Positions 9,150 through 17,156 of a stretch of 64,000 bases of DNA are shown in pieces; within the stretch, counting starts at the first letter, position 1; each line of letters begins with the position of its first letter. This DNA comes from Streptomyces sp. CB02261. Lineage in GTDB: Bacteria; Actinomycetota; Actinomycetes; Streptomycetales; Streptomycetaceae. The notes beneath the pieces were generated by a model, which was not told the DNA's origin, searched no databases, and saw only the letters and a program-made list of their open reading frames with translations. The DNA is taken from positions 124,001-188,000 of the forward strand of contig NZ_LIVX01000007.1 in assembly GCF_001905665.1 (NCBI RefSeq), given 5' to 3'. Both the position numbers and the translations under genes were made by a program.

Positions 9150-9274
9150 CGTTCTTGTTCCTCCTTGCGTCGGTCCGGGCTCAGCCTATCGAGATCCGGC
9201 CAGCAGCCCGAACAGCGGCACCGCCGAGAGGTGCGCGAAACAGCCAGGTCACGGCGGACCGTACCCTTACCGCC

Positions 9275-9835
9275 ATGCGAAACCGCCCCATCCCCGGCAG
9301 TTCCGGCCTCGTCCGAGCGATGACTCTGCTCGGCGACCCCGTGCTGCACCGACCCTGTGCGCCCGTCACCGACTTCGGGCCCGAACTGGCCCGGCTCGTC
9401 GAGGACATGTTCGCCACGATGTACGCGGCGAACGGTGTGGGCCTGGCGGCGAACCAGGTGGGCGTGGGCCTGCGCGTCTTCGTGTACGACTGCCCCGACG
9501 ACGAGGAGAACCGCCATCTGGGCCATGTGGTGAACCCGCGCCTGGTCGAGGCGGACGGTGACGTGATCCGGGGCCCGGAGGGGTGCCTGTCCCTGCCGGG
9601 CCTGGAAGCCCCGACGCCCCGTCACGACCGCGCGGTGGTCGAGGGCGTACGGATGGACGGGACGCCGGTACGGGTCGAGGGGACGGGTTTCTTCGCCCGC
9701 TGCCTCCAGCACGAGACGGACCACCTGGACGGCGGGGTCTACGCGGACCGGGTCACGGGGTGGCGCAAGTCACGCCTTCTCCGCGCGGTCCGCAAGCAGC
9801 CGTGGGGGAGCGGGGCGGGGGTCCTGGAGGCGTAG
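9275..9835 (+). CDS. def: Peptide deformylase
   Basis: A 186-aa enzyme removing the formyl group from N-terminal Met of new proteins. All three motifs are present: GVGLAANQVG, EGCLSLPG and the metal-binding HETDH, with Cys and two His as ligands. No ribosome site precedes the ATG; a -10-like TACCCT (9262-9267) ends 7 nt before it, so a leaderless mRNA is likely. An internal in-frame ATG (MTLLGDPVLH) is an alternative start. It is convergent with the TetR gene, in a gap containing a 14-bp direct repeat TCCGGCCCCTTCCG. Confidence 0.95.
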   Translation: MRNRPIPGSSGLVRAMTLLGDPVLHRPCAPVTDFGPELARLVEDMFATMYAANGVGLAANQVGVGLRVFVYDCPDDEENRHLGHVVNPRLVEADGDVIRGPEGCLSLPGLEAPTPRHDRAVVEGVRMDGTPVRVEGTGFFARCLQHETDHLDGGVYADRVTGWRKSRLLRAVRKQPWGSGAGVLEA

Positions 9836-9892
9836 CCGCCGCGGTCCGGCCCCTTCCGGGGAGCCCCTCCGGCCCCTTCCGCCGCGGCCTCG

Positions 9893-10540
9893 CTAGAAGC
9901 CGGGGCCGTCCGGGCGGTCGTCGGCCTGGGCGAGGCGGCCCCACAGGAGGTCGGCGAGGCTGCGGACGAGTTCGGCGCGGGAGCAGGGGCGTTCGCCGAG
10001 CCACCAGTCGCCGGCCGCGTGCATCATGCCGACGATGCCGTGGCCCCAGATCCGGGCCTGGACCTCGGCGCCCGGGCCCAGGTCGACGCGCTCGGCGATG
10101 ACCTGGCCGAGCTCCTCGCCCATGCGGCGGAGCAGCGGGGCGGAGTGGCGGCCGACGTCGAAGCCCTGCTCGGTCTGGTGCGGCTCCTCGGCCGGGTGCA
10201 TGAGGAAGCGGTAGACCTGGGGCATCGCCTCGATCGACGCGAGATAGGTGTCGAGGGTCGCCTCGACGCGGCGCCGACGGTCGGTGGGCGCGTCGAGCGC
10301 GGCCCGCAGGGCGGAGAGGAGGGCGTCCGTGTGCCGGATGGCGAGGGCGCGGTACAGGCCGCCCTTGTCGCCGAAGTGGCGGTAGAGGATCGGCTTGGTG
10401 ATGCCGGCCTCGGCCGCGATCGCGTTCATGGACGCCTTGGGGCCCTCCCGGAGCACCACCCGGTCCGCCGCCTCCAGCAGCTCGCGTCGCCGCTGCTCGG
10501 CGGGCGTCTGCTGGTCGGTGGTCCGGTGTGCGATGTCCAT
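9893..10540 (-). CDS. TetR-family transcriptional regulator
   Basis: A 215-aa protein with an N-terminal TetR helix-turn-helix (AIAAEAGITKPILYRHFGDKGGLYRAL, about residues 38-64) and an all-helical ligand domain. GGGGAG precedes the ATG. It is divergent from an acyl-CoA dehydrogenase, and the intergenic region holds a perfect inverted repeat, so it probably represses that gene and itself in response to an acyl-CoA or related compound (inference from arrangement). The frame stays open far upstream across the antisense of the neighbour, but that part is a shadow. Confidence 0.9.
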   Translation of the reverse strand: MDIAHRTTDQQTPAEQRRRELLEAADRVVLREGPKASMNAIAAEAGITKPILYRHFGDKGGLYRALAIRHTDALLSALRAALDAPTDRRRRVEATLDTYLASIEAMPQVYRFLMHPAEEPHQTEQGFDVGRHSAPLLRRMGEELGQVIAERVDLGPGAEVQARIWGHGIVGMMHAAGDWWLGERPCSRAELVRSLADLLWGRLAQADDRPDGPGF

Positions 10541-10655
10541 AGCGTGTCTCCCCGCCCGTGCGATTCCGTGAGGCTGTCGCAACGTAACACCCGCCCGGTG
10601 CCCGGCGCTGTCCGGGCCGAAGCGCTTCGCCGCTGGTTGACAGTCCATACCCGCT

Positions 10656-10675
10656 GGTAACAGACTGGTGTTACC
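10656..10675. promoter_or_regulatory. Candidate TetR operator in divergent promoter region
   Basis: GGTAACA-N6-TGTTACC is a perfect 7-bp inverted repeat, with additional GTAAC half-sites nearby (about 10577 and 10680). A -35-like TTGACA lies at 10637-10642, so a bound repressor would block rightward transcription into the acyl-CoA dehydrogenase. Confidence 0.65.
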
Positions 10676-10702
10676 GCAAGTAACGCACCGCTGGGAGGGC
10701 AC

Positions 10703-11920
10703 ATGGGCGAGTTCACGCTCGAACTCAACGAGGACCAGAAGCAGGTCCGCGACTGGCTCCACGGCTTCGCCGCCGATGTGATGCGCCCCGCGGCCGCCGA
10801 GTGGGACGAGCGTGAGGAGACTCCCTGGCCGATCATCCAGGAAGCCGCCAAGATCGGCATCTACTCGCTCGATTTCTATGCCCAGCAGTTCTTCGATCCC
10901 ACCGGTCTCGGCATCCCGATGACGATGGAGGAGCTCTTCTGGGGCGACGCCGGCATCGCCCTCTCCATCGTCGGTACGGGCCTCGCCGCCGTCGGCGTCC
11001 TCGCCAACGGCACCGAGGAGCAGATCGGCACCTGGGTCCCGCAGATGTACGGCGACGCGAACGACATCAAGGTCGCGGCGTTCTGCTCCTCGGAGCCCGA
11101 CGCCGGCTCGGACGTCGCCTCCATGCGGACACGGGCCGTGTACGACGAGGCCAAGGACGAGTGGGTGCTCGACGGCACCAAGACCTGGGCGACCAACGGC
11201 GGCATCGCCAACGTCCACGTCGTCGTCGCCGTCGTCGACCCCGAGCTCGGCTCCAAGGGCCACGCCTCCTTCATCGTCCCGCCGAACACCCCCGGCCTCT
11301 CCCAGGGGCAGAAGTTCCAGAAGCACGGCATCCGCGCCTCCCACACCGCCGAGGTCGTCCTCGAGAACGTCCGCGTCCCCGGCCACTGCCTCCTCGGCGG
11401 CAAGGAGAAGCTGGACGAGCGCCTGGCCAGGGCCCGCGAGAAGGCCCGGGCGGGCGGTGGCGAGCGCGTGAAGAACGCCGCCATGGCCACCTTCGAGGCC
11501 TCGCGCCCGGCGGTCGGCGCCATGGCCGTCGGCACCGCCCGCGCCGCGTACGAAGTCGCCCTGGACTACGCGAAGACCCGGGTGCAGTTCGGCCGTCCGA
11601 TCATCGAGAACCAGGGCGTCGCCTTCCAGCTCGCCGACATGGCCACCCAGATCGACGCGGCCCGCCTCCTCGTCTGGCGCGCCTCCTGGATGGCCACGGC
11701 CGGCAAGCCCTTCACGGCGGCCGAGGGCTCCATGTCCAAGCTGTACGCCAGCGAGGTCGCCAAGCAGGTCACCGGCCAGGCCATCCAGATCCTCGGCGGC
11801 AACGGCTACACCCGCGAGTACCCGGTGGAGCGCATGCACCGCGACGCCGCCATCTACACGATCTTCGAAGGCACGAGCGAGATCCAGCGCATGGTGATCA
11901 GCCGCGCCCTCGCCAAGTAG
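10703..11920 (+). CDS. Acyl-CoA dehydrogenase
   Basis: A 405-aa flavoprotein of fatty-acid or branched-chain acyl-CoA beta-oxidation. Family blocks are in order: FCSSEPDAGSDVASMRTRA and WVLDGTKTWATNGGIAN (FAD/substrate), RASHTAEVVLENVRVPG, ILGGNGYTREYPVERMHRDA, and the C-terminal FEGTSEIQRMVISRAL in which the first Glu is the usual catalytic base. The middle contains a charged segment (ARAREKARAGGGERVK) that is longer than in short-chain dehydrogenases. A GGGAGG ribosome site precedes the ATG. Likely controlled by the divergent TetR protein. Confidence 0.92.
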   Translation: MGEFTLELNEDQKQVRDWLHGFAADVMRPAAAEWDEREETPWPIIQEAAKIGIYSLDFYAQQFFDPTGLGIPMTMEELFWGDAGIALSIVGTGLAAVGVLANGTEEQIGTWVPQMYGDANDIKVAAFCSSEPDAGSDVASMRTRAVYDEAKDEWVLDGTKTWATNGGIANVHVVVAVVDPELGSKGHASFIVPPNTPGLSQGQKFQKHGIRASHTAEVVLENVRVPGHCLLGGKEKLDERLARAREKARAGGGERVKNAAMATFEASRPAVGAMAVGTARAAYEVALDYAKTRVQFGRPIIENQGVAFQLADMATQIDAARLLVWRASWMATAGKPFTAAEGSMSKLYASEVAKQVTGQAIQILGGNGYTREYPVERMHRDAAIYTIFEGTSEIQRMVISRALAK

Positions 11921-11943
11921 CCGACCGGCCCCGGCGACGTGCC

Positions 11944-11974
11944 GCAGCCCCGCACCGGATCGGTGCGGGGCTGC
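11944..11974. terminator. Hairpin terminator after acyl-CoA dehydrogenase gene
   Basis: Perfect 13-bp inverted repeat GCAGCCCCGCACC / GGTGCGGGGCTGC with loop GGATC, 23 bp after the stop codon. Confidence 0.85.
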
Positions 11975-12021
11975 TGTCGGCGTGCGCGTCGGAGCGGGCG
12001 GGGGAGCGACGGGAGGCCCGC

Positions 12022-12207
12022 TCAGGCGGCGAGCTCCTGCCCCGTCTGCACCGCGTCGGTCCAGGCGGCCACGAGCACCTGGTAGATCCTCTGCTCGTCC
12101 GCCGTCAGCGGGCGGCGCTCCTCGCCGGCGCGGACCCACAGTGTGCGGATCGCGTCGTTCAGAGCGGTGGGGCCCGGGGCCCCTCTGCGCGGATCGGTGT
12201 CGGACAT
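12022..12207 (-). CDS. Small conserved-looking protein, unknown function
   Basis: A 61-aa soluble, charged protein (begins MSDTDPRRGAPG; contains LNDAIRTLWV and LTADEQRIYQVLVAAW), predicted mostly alpha-helical. No domain recognised. A -10-like TACGCT (12214-12219, minus strand) ends 6 nt before the ATG and there is no ribosome site, so a leaderless transcript is likely; this also argues for this start over a longer frame reaching 12327. It sits just downstream of the VOC gene on the same strand. Confidence 0.55.
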   Translation of the reverse strand: MSDTDPRRGAPGPTALNDAIRTLWVRAGEERRPLTADEQRIYQVLVAAWTDAVQTGQELAA

Positions 12208-12323
12208 GCGTCCAGCGTAGGCGCTGGGTCCGACAGCCCCGGTCTCCGACGGACGTGGCATCCGCCACGCACCCCGGCCGGGCCCGCCCGCGGCGGGGTC
12301 TCCCGCCGCGGCTGCGAGCGAGG

Positions 12324-12791
12324 TCACACCAGACAGAACTCGTTGCCCTCCGGATCCTGGAGGACCACCGCGTAGTAGTCCATGCCGTTCGGCTCGTCCA
12401 TCGCGTACAGGATCGTCGCGCCGATCGCCGTCAGCCGGGAGACCTCGCCGTCCACCCGCTCCCGGCGCAGCGCGAGCGGGACGTCGCGGCCGCCGCCGAC
12501 CTTGAGGTCCAGGTGGACCCGGTTCTTGACGGTCTTGGGCTCCGGGACCCGCTGGAACCAGATCCGCGGCCCGACACCCTTCGGGTCCACGATCGACTCC
12601 GGCAGCTCCCCGGCGTCCTCGCCCAGCTCCTCCTCGGGCACGCCGATCGCCTCCCAGTACTCCCGCCAGGTGGCGTGCCCGGCGGGCGGCGGGTCCGGGA
12701 CGTAGCGCAGGGCCTCCAGCCAGAAGGGCACCAGGCGCTGGGGGTCGGCGCAGTCGATCGTCAGTTGCAGGGTCAGCTCGGGTCGCTCCAT
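12324..12791 (-). CDS. VOC-family (glyoxalase/bleomycin-resistance fold) protein
   Basis: A 155-aa protein with the two-module VOC fold: LQLTIDCADPQRLVPFW at the start, HLDLKV in the middle, and the closing DPEGNEFCLV with a metal-binding Glu. The family includes dioxygenases, isomerases and drug-binding proteins; many Streptomyces members of this subtype (Glyoxalase_6) have no known substrate. A second, shorter VOC protein with the same ending is at 50604-50984. Confidence 0.8.
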   Translation of the reverse strand: MERPELTLQLTIDCADPQRLVPFWLEALRYVPDPPPAGHATWREYWEAIGVPEEELGEDAGELPESIVDPKGVGPRIWFQRVPEPKTVKNRVHLDLKVGGGRDVPLALRRERVDGEVSRLTAIGATILYAMDEPNGMDYYAVVLQDPEGNEFCLV

Positions 12792-12956
12792 GCGACGAGG
12801 CTCCCAGACGCCACTGACAACGGCCGGTCCACGGAAGCGCCGAGGACCGGAACGGGCCGATCGGCCGGATCCGGACGGGCGTTTCCCCGGTTACTACCGG
12901 CGGGTCACCCCCTGGGGGAGAATCGCCCGCAGACGACGATCGAGGGGGAACCGTCC

Positions 12957-14333
12957 ATGGCCATCACCACCGGTACCGAAGCACCCGAACTCGCGGGACT
13001 TCCGCTGCTCGGCTCGATGCTCGACCTCAAGAACGACTCCCTGGGCACCTTCCTGCGCGCCCGGCGCGAGCACGGCGACGTCGTGCGGATCACCGCGGGA
13101 CCGCCCGGCATGCGCGGTGTCGTGTACGGCATCTTCTCCGCCGAGGGCGCGCAGCAGGTCCTCGCCGGGGAGTCGGCCAACTTCCGCAAGGACAACCACT
13201 TCTACCAGGAGATCCGCGAGTCCTTCGGCAACGGGCTGCTCACCAGCCAGGACGAGGACTACCTCCGCCAACGCCGGCTCGTCCAGCCGCTGTTCACCCG
13301 CCGCCGCGTCGACGGTTACGCCGCGGCCGTCGCCGCCGAGGTCACCACCCTCACCGGCGAGTGGCGGGACGGGGGCGCCGCGTCCGTCGACGTCCTCCAC
13401 GAGATGACCCGGCTCGCCCTGCGCGCCGTGGCCCGCATCCTCTTCGGCACCGACGTCGACGCCGCCGTCGAGATCGTCGAGCGCAGCTTCCCCGAACTCG
13501 GCGCCTATGTGCTGCGCCGGGGCTACTCCCCGGTGAACATCCCCCGCGACTGGCCCACCCCCGGCAACCGCAGGGCCGCCGCCGTCCACCAGGCGCTGTA
13601 CGAGGTCTGCGACCGCATCATCGCCGAACGCCGGGTCTCCGACCGGGCCCCCGGCGAGGGCGACGACCTCCTCACCCTCCTCGCCGAGGCCGAGAGCGCC
13701 GAGGACGGCAGCTTCGACGCGACCGAGCTGCGCGAGCAGGTCCTCGTCTTCCTGCTCGCCGGCCACGAGACGACCGCCACCTCGCTCGGCTTCGCCCTCC
13801 ACCTCCTCGCCCTCCACCCGGAGGCGCAGAAGCAGGCGCACGAGGAGGTGGACCGGGTCCTCGGCGGCCGTACCCCCGGCGCCGCCGACCTCGACGCGCT
13901 GCCCTACGTCACGCAGGTCCTCAAGGAGGCCATGAGGCTCTTCCCGGCCGCCCCGGTCATCGGGCGCCGCGCCGTCGCCGCCACCCAGGTCGGCGGAGTC
14001 ACCATCCCCGCGGGCGCGGACGTCATCGTCGCCCCCTGGGTCACCCACCGCCACCCCGACTACTGGGAGGACGCGGAGCGCTTCGACCCGGACCGCTTCA
14101 CGCCCGAGGCGGAGGCGGCCCGCCCCCGGTACGCCTGGTTCCCCTTCGGCGGCGGCCCGCGCGCGTGCATCGGCCAGCACTTCTCGATGCTGGAGTCGGT
14201 GATCGCCCTCGCGATGATCCTCCAGCGGTACGGCTTCGAGGCCATCGACACCGAGGTGCCCGTCGCCCCGGCGATCACCCTCCAGGCCAAGGGCACGGCC
14301 CGCTGCCGCCTCACGCCGAGGACGACCGCCTAG
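12957..14333 (+). CDS. Cytochrome P450
   Basis: A 458-aa P450. The I-helix oxygen motif is AGHETTAT (about residues 265-272), the K-helix ExxR is KEAMR (E324-R327), and the heme loop is FGGGPRACIG with the proximal Cys at about residue 404. The sequence resembles the CYP102/CYP4-like branch found in bacteria (meander PDRF, FPFGGGPRACIGQHFSMLE) more than the short CYP105 type; redox partners are not next to it. Ribosome site GAGGGGG precedes the ATG. Substrate unknown; no biosynthetic cluster is around it. Confidence 0.92.
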   Translation: MAITTGTEAPELAGLPLLGSMLDLKNDSLGTFLRARREHGDVVRITAGPPGMRGVVYGIFSAEGAQQVLAGESANFRKDNHFYQEIRESFGNGLLTSQDEDYLRQRRLVQPLFTRRRVDGYAAAVAAEVTTLTGEWRDGGAASVDVLHEMTRLALRAVARILFGTDVDAAVEIVERSFPELGAYVLRRGYSPVNIPRDWPTPGNRRAAAVHQALYEVCDRIIAERRVSDRAPGEGDDLLTLLAEAESAEDGSFDATELREQVLVFLLAGHETTATSLGFALHLLALHPEAQKQAHEEVDRVLGGRTPGAADLDALPYVTQVLKEAMRLFPAAPVIGRRAVAATQVGGVTIPAGADVIVAPWVTHRHPDYWEDAERFDPDRFTPEAEAARPRYAWFPFGGGPRACIGQHFSMLESVIALAMILQRYGFEAIDTEVPVAPAITLQAKGTARCRLTPRTTA

Positions 14334-14399
14334 GCCGGGCCTTCGCAGGGCCGGGGCCCGCGCCACGCGGCGCGGCCGCCCCGGCCCTCGCGACCGGGC

Positions 14400-15176
14400 T
14401 CAGCGCCGGGTCGCGACCACGACCGTCGCCCACCACTCCTCGGAGGTGATCACCTCGGGGGTGAGGCGGCCGTCCGAGACCTCCGTGACGGCCTCCGCGG
14501 CTCGCTCGGCCTGCCGTTCGCCGGTCTCCATGAAGAGGTGTCCGCCCGGCGCCAGCCACTCCGGCGCCCCGGCGGCGACCCGGCGCAGCACGTCGAGACC
14601 GTCCCGGCCGCCGTCGAGCGTGACCAGCGGCTCGTGGTCCCGCGCCTCCGGCGGAAGCAGCCCGATCTCCTCGGTCGGTACGTACGGCACGTTGGCGACC
14701 AGGATCTCGACCCGGCCGCGCAGCTCCGCGGGCAGCGGCGCGAACAGGTCGCCCTCGTACACCCGGCCGCCGCGCGGCTCGACGTTCCGCCGGGCGCAGC
14801 GCACCGCCGCGGGCTCGATGTCCGCGGCGTGCACCTCCGCGCCCCGGACACGGTCCAGCAGGACCGCGCCCGCGGCGCCGGAGCCGCAGCACAGGTCGAC
14901 GCAGACGGCGCCCGGCCGGGCCAGCTCCACCGCCTGCCCCACCAGGAACTCCGTACGCCGCCGGGGCACGAAGACCCCGCTGGCGACCTCGATCCGCAGT
15001 CCGCCGAACCCGGCCCAGCCCACGATGTGCTCCAGCGGCAGCCCCGCGGCCCGCCGCTCGACCATCAGGTCGAGCTCGCCGGGTCCGGCCGCCGCCGCGA
15101 GCAGCATCTCCGCCTCCTCCTCGGCGAAGACGCAGCCCGCGGCCCGCAGCCGTTCGACGACGCCGGTGTCAGGCAA
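14400..15176 (-). CDS. Putative protein-(glutamine-N5) methyltransferase, HemK/PrmC-like
   Basis: A 258-aa SAM-dependent methyltransferase. An N-terminal PrmC-like helical domain leads into LPLEHIVGWAGFGGLRIEVASGVFVPRRRTE, then SAM motif I (VDLCCGSGAAG) and a catalytic NVPY motif in place of the usual NPPY. Family members methylate the GGQ glutamine of release factors, but the NVPY form is typical of a paralogous group, so the substrate may differ. TTG start overlaps the stop of the glutathione peroxidase gene by 8 nt, indicating translational coupling. Confidence 0.8.
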   Translation of the reverse strand: MPDTGVVERLRAAGCVFAEEEAEMLLAAAAGPGELDLMVERRAAGLPLEHIVGWAGFGGLRIEVASGVFVPRRRTEFLVGQAVELARPGAVCVDLCCGSGAAGAVLLDRVRGAEVHAADIEPAAVRCARRNVEPRGGRVYEGDLFAPLPAELRGRVEILVANVPYVPTEEIGLLPPEARDHEPLVTLDGGRDGLDVLRRVAAGAPEWLAPGGHLFMETGERQAERAAEAVTEVSDGRLTPEVITSEEWWATVVVATRR

Positions 15177-15651
15177 GCTGGTCCTCGATCGCGGCCACGA
15201 TCTCGGGGGCGTCCGGCTCGGTGCGCGGACGGAAGCGGGTGACCCGGCCGTCGCGGCCGATCAGGAACTTCTCGAAGTTCCACTGGACGTCACCGGCCTC
15301 GCCCTCGGCGTCGGCGGTCTTCACCAGCTCCGCGTACAGCGGGTGGCGGCCCTCACCGTTGACGTCGGTCTTCTCGAGCAGCGGGAAGGACACCCCGTAC
15401 GTCGCCGAGCAGAAGGTCTGGATCTCCTCGGCGCTGCCCGGCTCCTGGCCCGCGAACTGGTTGCAGGGAACCCCGAGCACGGTGAGGCCGCGCTCCCCGT
15501 ACTCCTTCTGCAGCCGCTCGAGACCGGCGTACTGCGGGGTCAGACCGCACTTGGAGGCCACGTTCACGACCAGGACCGCGCGGTCCCGGTAGTCGGCGAG
15601 GGAGACCGGCTCACCGGTCAGGGTCTTCAGGGGAATGTCGTACAGGCTCAT
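15169..15651 (-). CDS. Glutathione peroxidase family (thioredoxin-dependent peroxidase)
   Basis: A 160-aa thiol peroxidase. The active Cys is C35 in NVASKCGLTPQY; the conserved Gln (PCNQFAGQEPG) and Trp-Asn (WNFEKFLI) complete the catalytic tetrad. Streptomyces lack glutathione, so reduction by thioredoxin or mycothiol-linked systems is inferred. Ribosome site GAGGAG precedes the ATG. It is the first gene of a two-gene unit with the HemK-like methyltransferase, and its start is only 36 nt from the divergent zinc-ribbon gene. Confidence 0.93.
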   Translation of the reverse strand: MSLYDIPLKTLTGEPVSLADYRDRAVLVVNVASKCGLTPQYAGLERLQKEYGERGLTVLGVPCNQFAGQEPGSAEEIQTFCSATYGVSFPLLEKTDVNGEGRHPLYAELVKTADAEGEAGDVQWNFEKFLIGRDGRVTRFRPRTEPDAPEIVAAIEDQLA

Positions 15652-15687
15652 GGACCGCTCCTCATGCGAATAGGGTTTGATCTCAAC

Positions 15688-15912
15688 ATGGGAGACGAAC
15701 CGCTGGCAATCACGATCGATTCCGCGCCCGAGCAGGGACCGCGCCGGGTGCGCTGCCGCCTCTGCGGCCGTCCCCTGACGGGCGCGGACTCGCGCAGGAC
15801 CGGCCTGGGCCCGACCTGCGACGCGAAACTCCACCCCCCGGCCCCCGACATCCGCACCAGGCGCCACGAGGTCGCGCAGGACACCCTGCCGGGCATCGAC
15901 CGCGCCCTGTAG
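15688..15912 (+). CDS. Small zinc-ribbon protein (DUF6011-like)
   Basis: A 74-aa protein with a CxxC...C pattern (CRLCGRPLTGADSRRTGLGP then TCDAKL), typical of the DUF6011 treble-clef-like proteins common in Streptomyces. Function unknown; nucleic-acid or protein binding is only a guess. A -10-like TAGGGT (15671-15676) lies 11 nt before the chosen ATG, giving a very short leader. An in-frame ATG at 15664 is possible but would place the -10 box inside the gene. Confidence 0.65.
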   Translation: MGDEPLAITIDSAPEQGPRRVRCRLCGRPLTGADSRRTGLGPTCDAKLHPPAPDIRTRRHEVAQDTLPGIDRAL

Positions 15913-16024
15913 CCGGCCCGTGACCGGGCGACGCTACCAGCCCGGGAATTCGGTGGCCCAGCGGTTTCCCCGGTCAGCAGAGTGGGCGCCGATGAGAGCG
16001 AAACCCGAGCGACCGGAGTCCTGA

Positions 16025-17095
16025 ATGTCCACCCTGCGCGTCACCGCCGAAGTCCTCACCGTCCATCCCCATCCGAACGCCGACGCCCTGGAACTGGCCC
16101 AGGTCGGGCTCTACCGGGCCGTCGTCGCCAAGGGCGCCTACCGGACCGGCGACGTCGCCGTCTACATCCCGGAGCAGTCGGTGCTGCCCGCCGCGCTCGT
16201 CGACGAGCTGGGCCTCACCGGACGGCTCGCCGGCGCGAAGTCCGACCGGGTCAAGGCGGTGCGGCTGCGCGGGGAGCTGTCCCAGGGGCTCGTGTGCCGG
16301 CCACGGGCGCTCGCGGACGTCGACCTGGCGCGGGCCGCCGCCGACGGGACCGACTTCGCGGAGACGCTCGGCATCGTCAAGTGGGCGCCGCCGATACCGC
16401 CGACCATGAGCGGCGAGGTCGAGGTCGCGCCCGACCTGCTGTCCTGGGTCGACATCGAGAACCTCCAGCGCTACCCCGGCATCTTCGAGCCCGGCGAGCC
16501 CGTCGTCCTGACGGAGAAGCTCCACGGCACGGCCTGCCTCCTGACGTACCACGCCGAGGAGGGGAGCGTGCAGGTCTCCTCGAAGGGCTTCGGGGCGAAG
16601 GGTCTCGCCCTCAAGGAGGACCCGCGGAACCTGTACTGGCGCGCCGTCCACGGCCACGGCCTGCCCGCCGTCGCCGAGCGGCTGGCGAAACATCTCGGCG
16701 CCCGCCGTGTCGGCTTCTTCGGCGAGGTGTACGGCTCCGGGGTGCAGGACCTCGCGTACGGCGCCGACGCCCGGTCCCAGACCGTCGGATACGCGCTCTT
16801 CGACGTCTCGGCCGAGATCGACGGCCGGGTCCACTGGCTGGACCCCGTCGAGGTCCTGGAGCCCGGTGAGGTCCCGCTCGTACCGCGGCTCCACTCCGGC
16901 CCGTACGACCTGGACACCGTCCTCGCGCACGCGACCGGCCGGGAGACCGTCTCCGGGCGTGAGGCGCACCTGCGGGAGGGCGTCGTCATCCGGCCCGCGA
17001 CCGAGCGCTACAGCCCGGTCACCGGCGGCCGGGCCATCGCCAAGGCGGTCAGCCCGGCCTACCTGACCCGCAGGGGCGGCACCGAGTACGAGTGA
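16025..17095 (+). CDS. ATP-dependent RNA ligase, Deinococcus DRB0094 (Rnl5-like) family
   Basis: A 356-aa ligase. The N-terminal part (about residues 1-125) is an OB-like module (LRVTAEVLTVHPHPNADALELAQV), and the C-terminal part is a nucleotidyltransferase domain with motif I TEKLHGT (adenylylated Lys near residue 165), motif IIIa FFGEVYG, motif IV EGVVIRP and motif V AIAKAVSP. This order and length match the DRB0094 family, which seals 3'-OH/5'-phosphate nicks in RNA-containing duplexes. GGAG lies just before the ATG. It stands alone; the RNA repair role is inferred from the family. Confidence 0.85.
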   Translation: MSTLRVTAEVLTVHPHPNADALELAQVGLYRAVVAKGAYRTGDVAVYIPEQSVLPAALVDELGLTGRLAGAKSDRVKAVRLRGELSQGLVCRPRALADVDLARAAADGTDFAETLGIVKWAPPIPPTMSGEVEVAPDLLSWVDIENLQRYPGIFEPGEPVVLTEKLHGTACLLTYHAEEGSVQVSSKGFGAKGLALKEDPRNLYWRAVHGHGLPAVAERLAKHLGARRVGFFGEVYGSGVQDLAYGADARSQTVGYALFDVSAEIDGRVHWLDPVEVLEPGEVPLVPRLHSGPYDLDTVLAHATGRETVSGREAHLREGVVIRPATERYSPVTGGRAIAKAVSPAYLTRRGGTEYE

Positions 17096-17110
17096 TCCCG
17101 GAGACCTGGA

Positions 17111-17156
17111 AGGGGGGGTGTCCCGCCGCTCGGCCCGGGCTCGGGACGACACCCCC
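17111..17156. terminator. Imperfect bidirectional hairpin terminator
   Basis: GGGGGTGTCCCG pairs with CGGGACGACACCCCC apart from a small bulge, between the convergent RNA ligase and thioesterase genes. The right arm runs into the thioesterase stop codon. Confidence 0.6.

Noticed and set aside
9836..9892. Possible terminator between def and the TetR gene.
   Set aside because: The region shows a direct repeat (TCCGGCCCCTTCCG) and only a short stem, so I could not support a hairpin as strong as the others.
10541..12268. Very long minus-strand open frame extending the TetR gene upstream across the acyl-CoA dehydrogenase.
   Set aside because: It is antisense to a gene with clear family motifs, its composition is that of a high-GC shadow frame, and the TetR domain begins at a well-placed ATG at 10540.
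12957..14333. P450 as part of a natural-product gene cluster.
   Set aside because: Neighbours are a VOC protein, a peroxidase and a methyltransferase of housekeeping type; no synthase, ligase or ferredoxin gene is adjacent.
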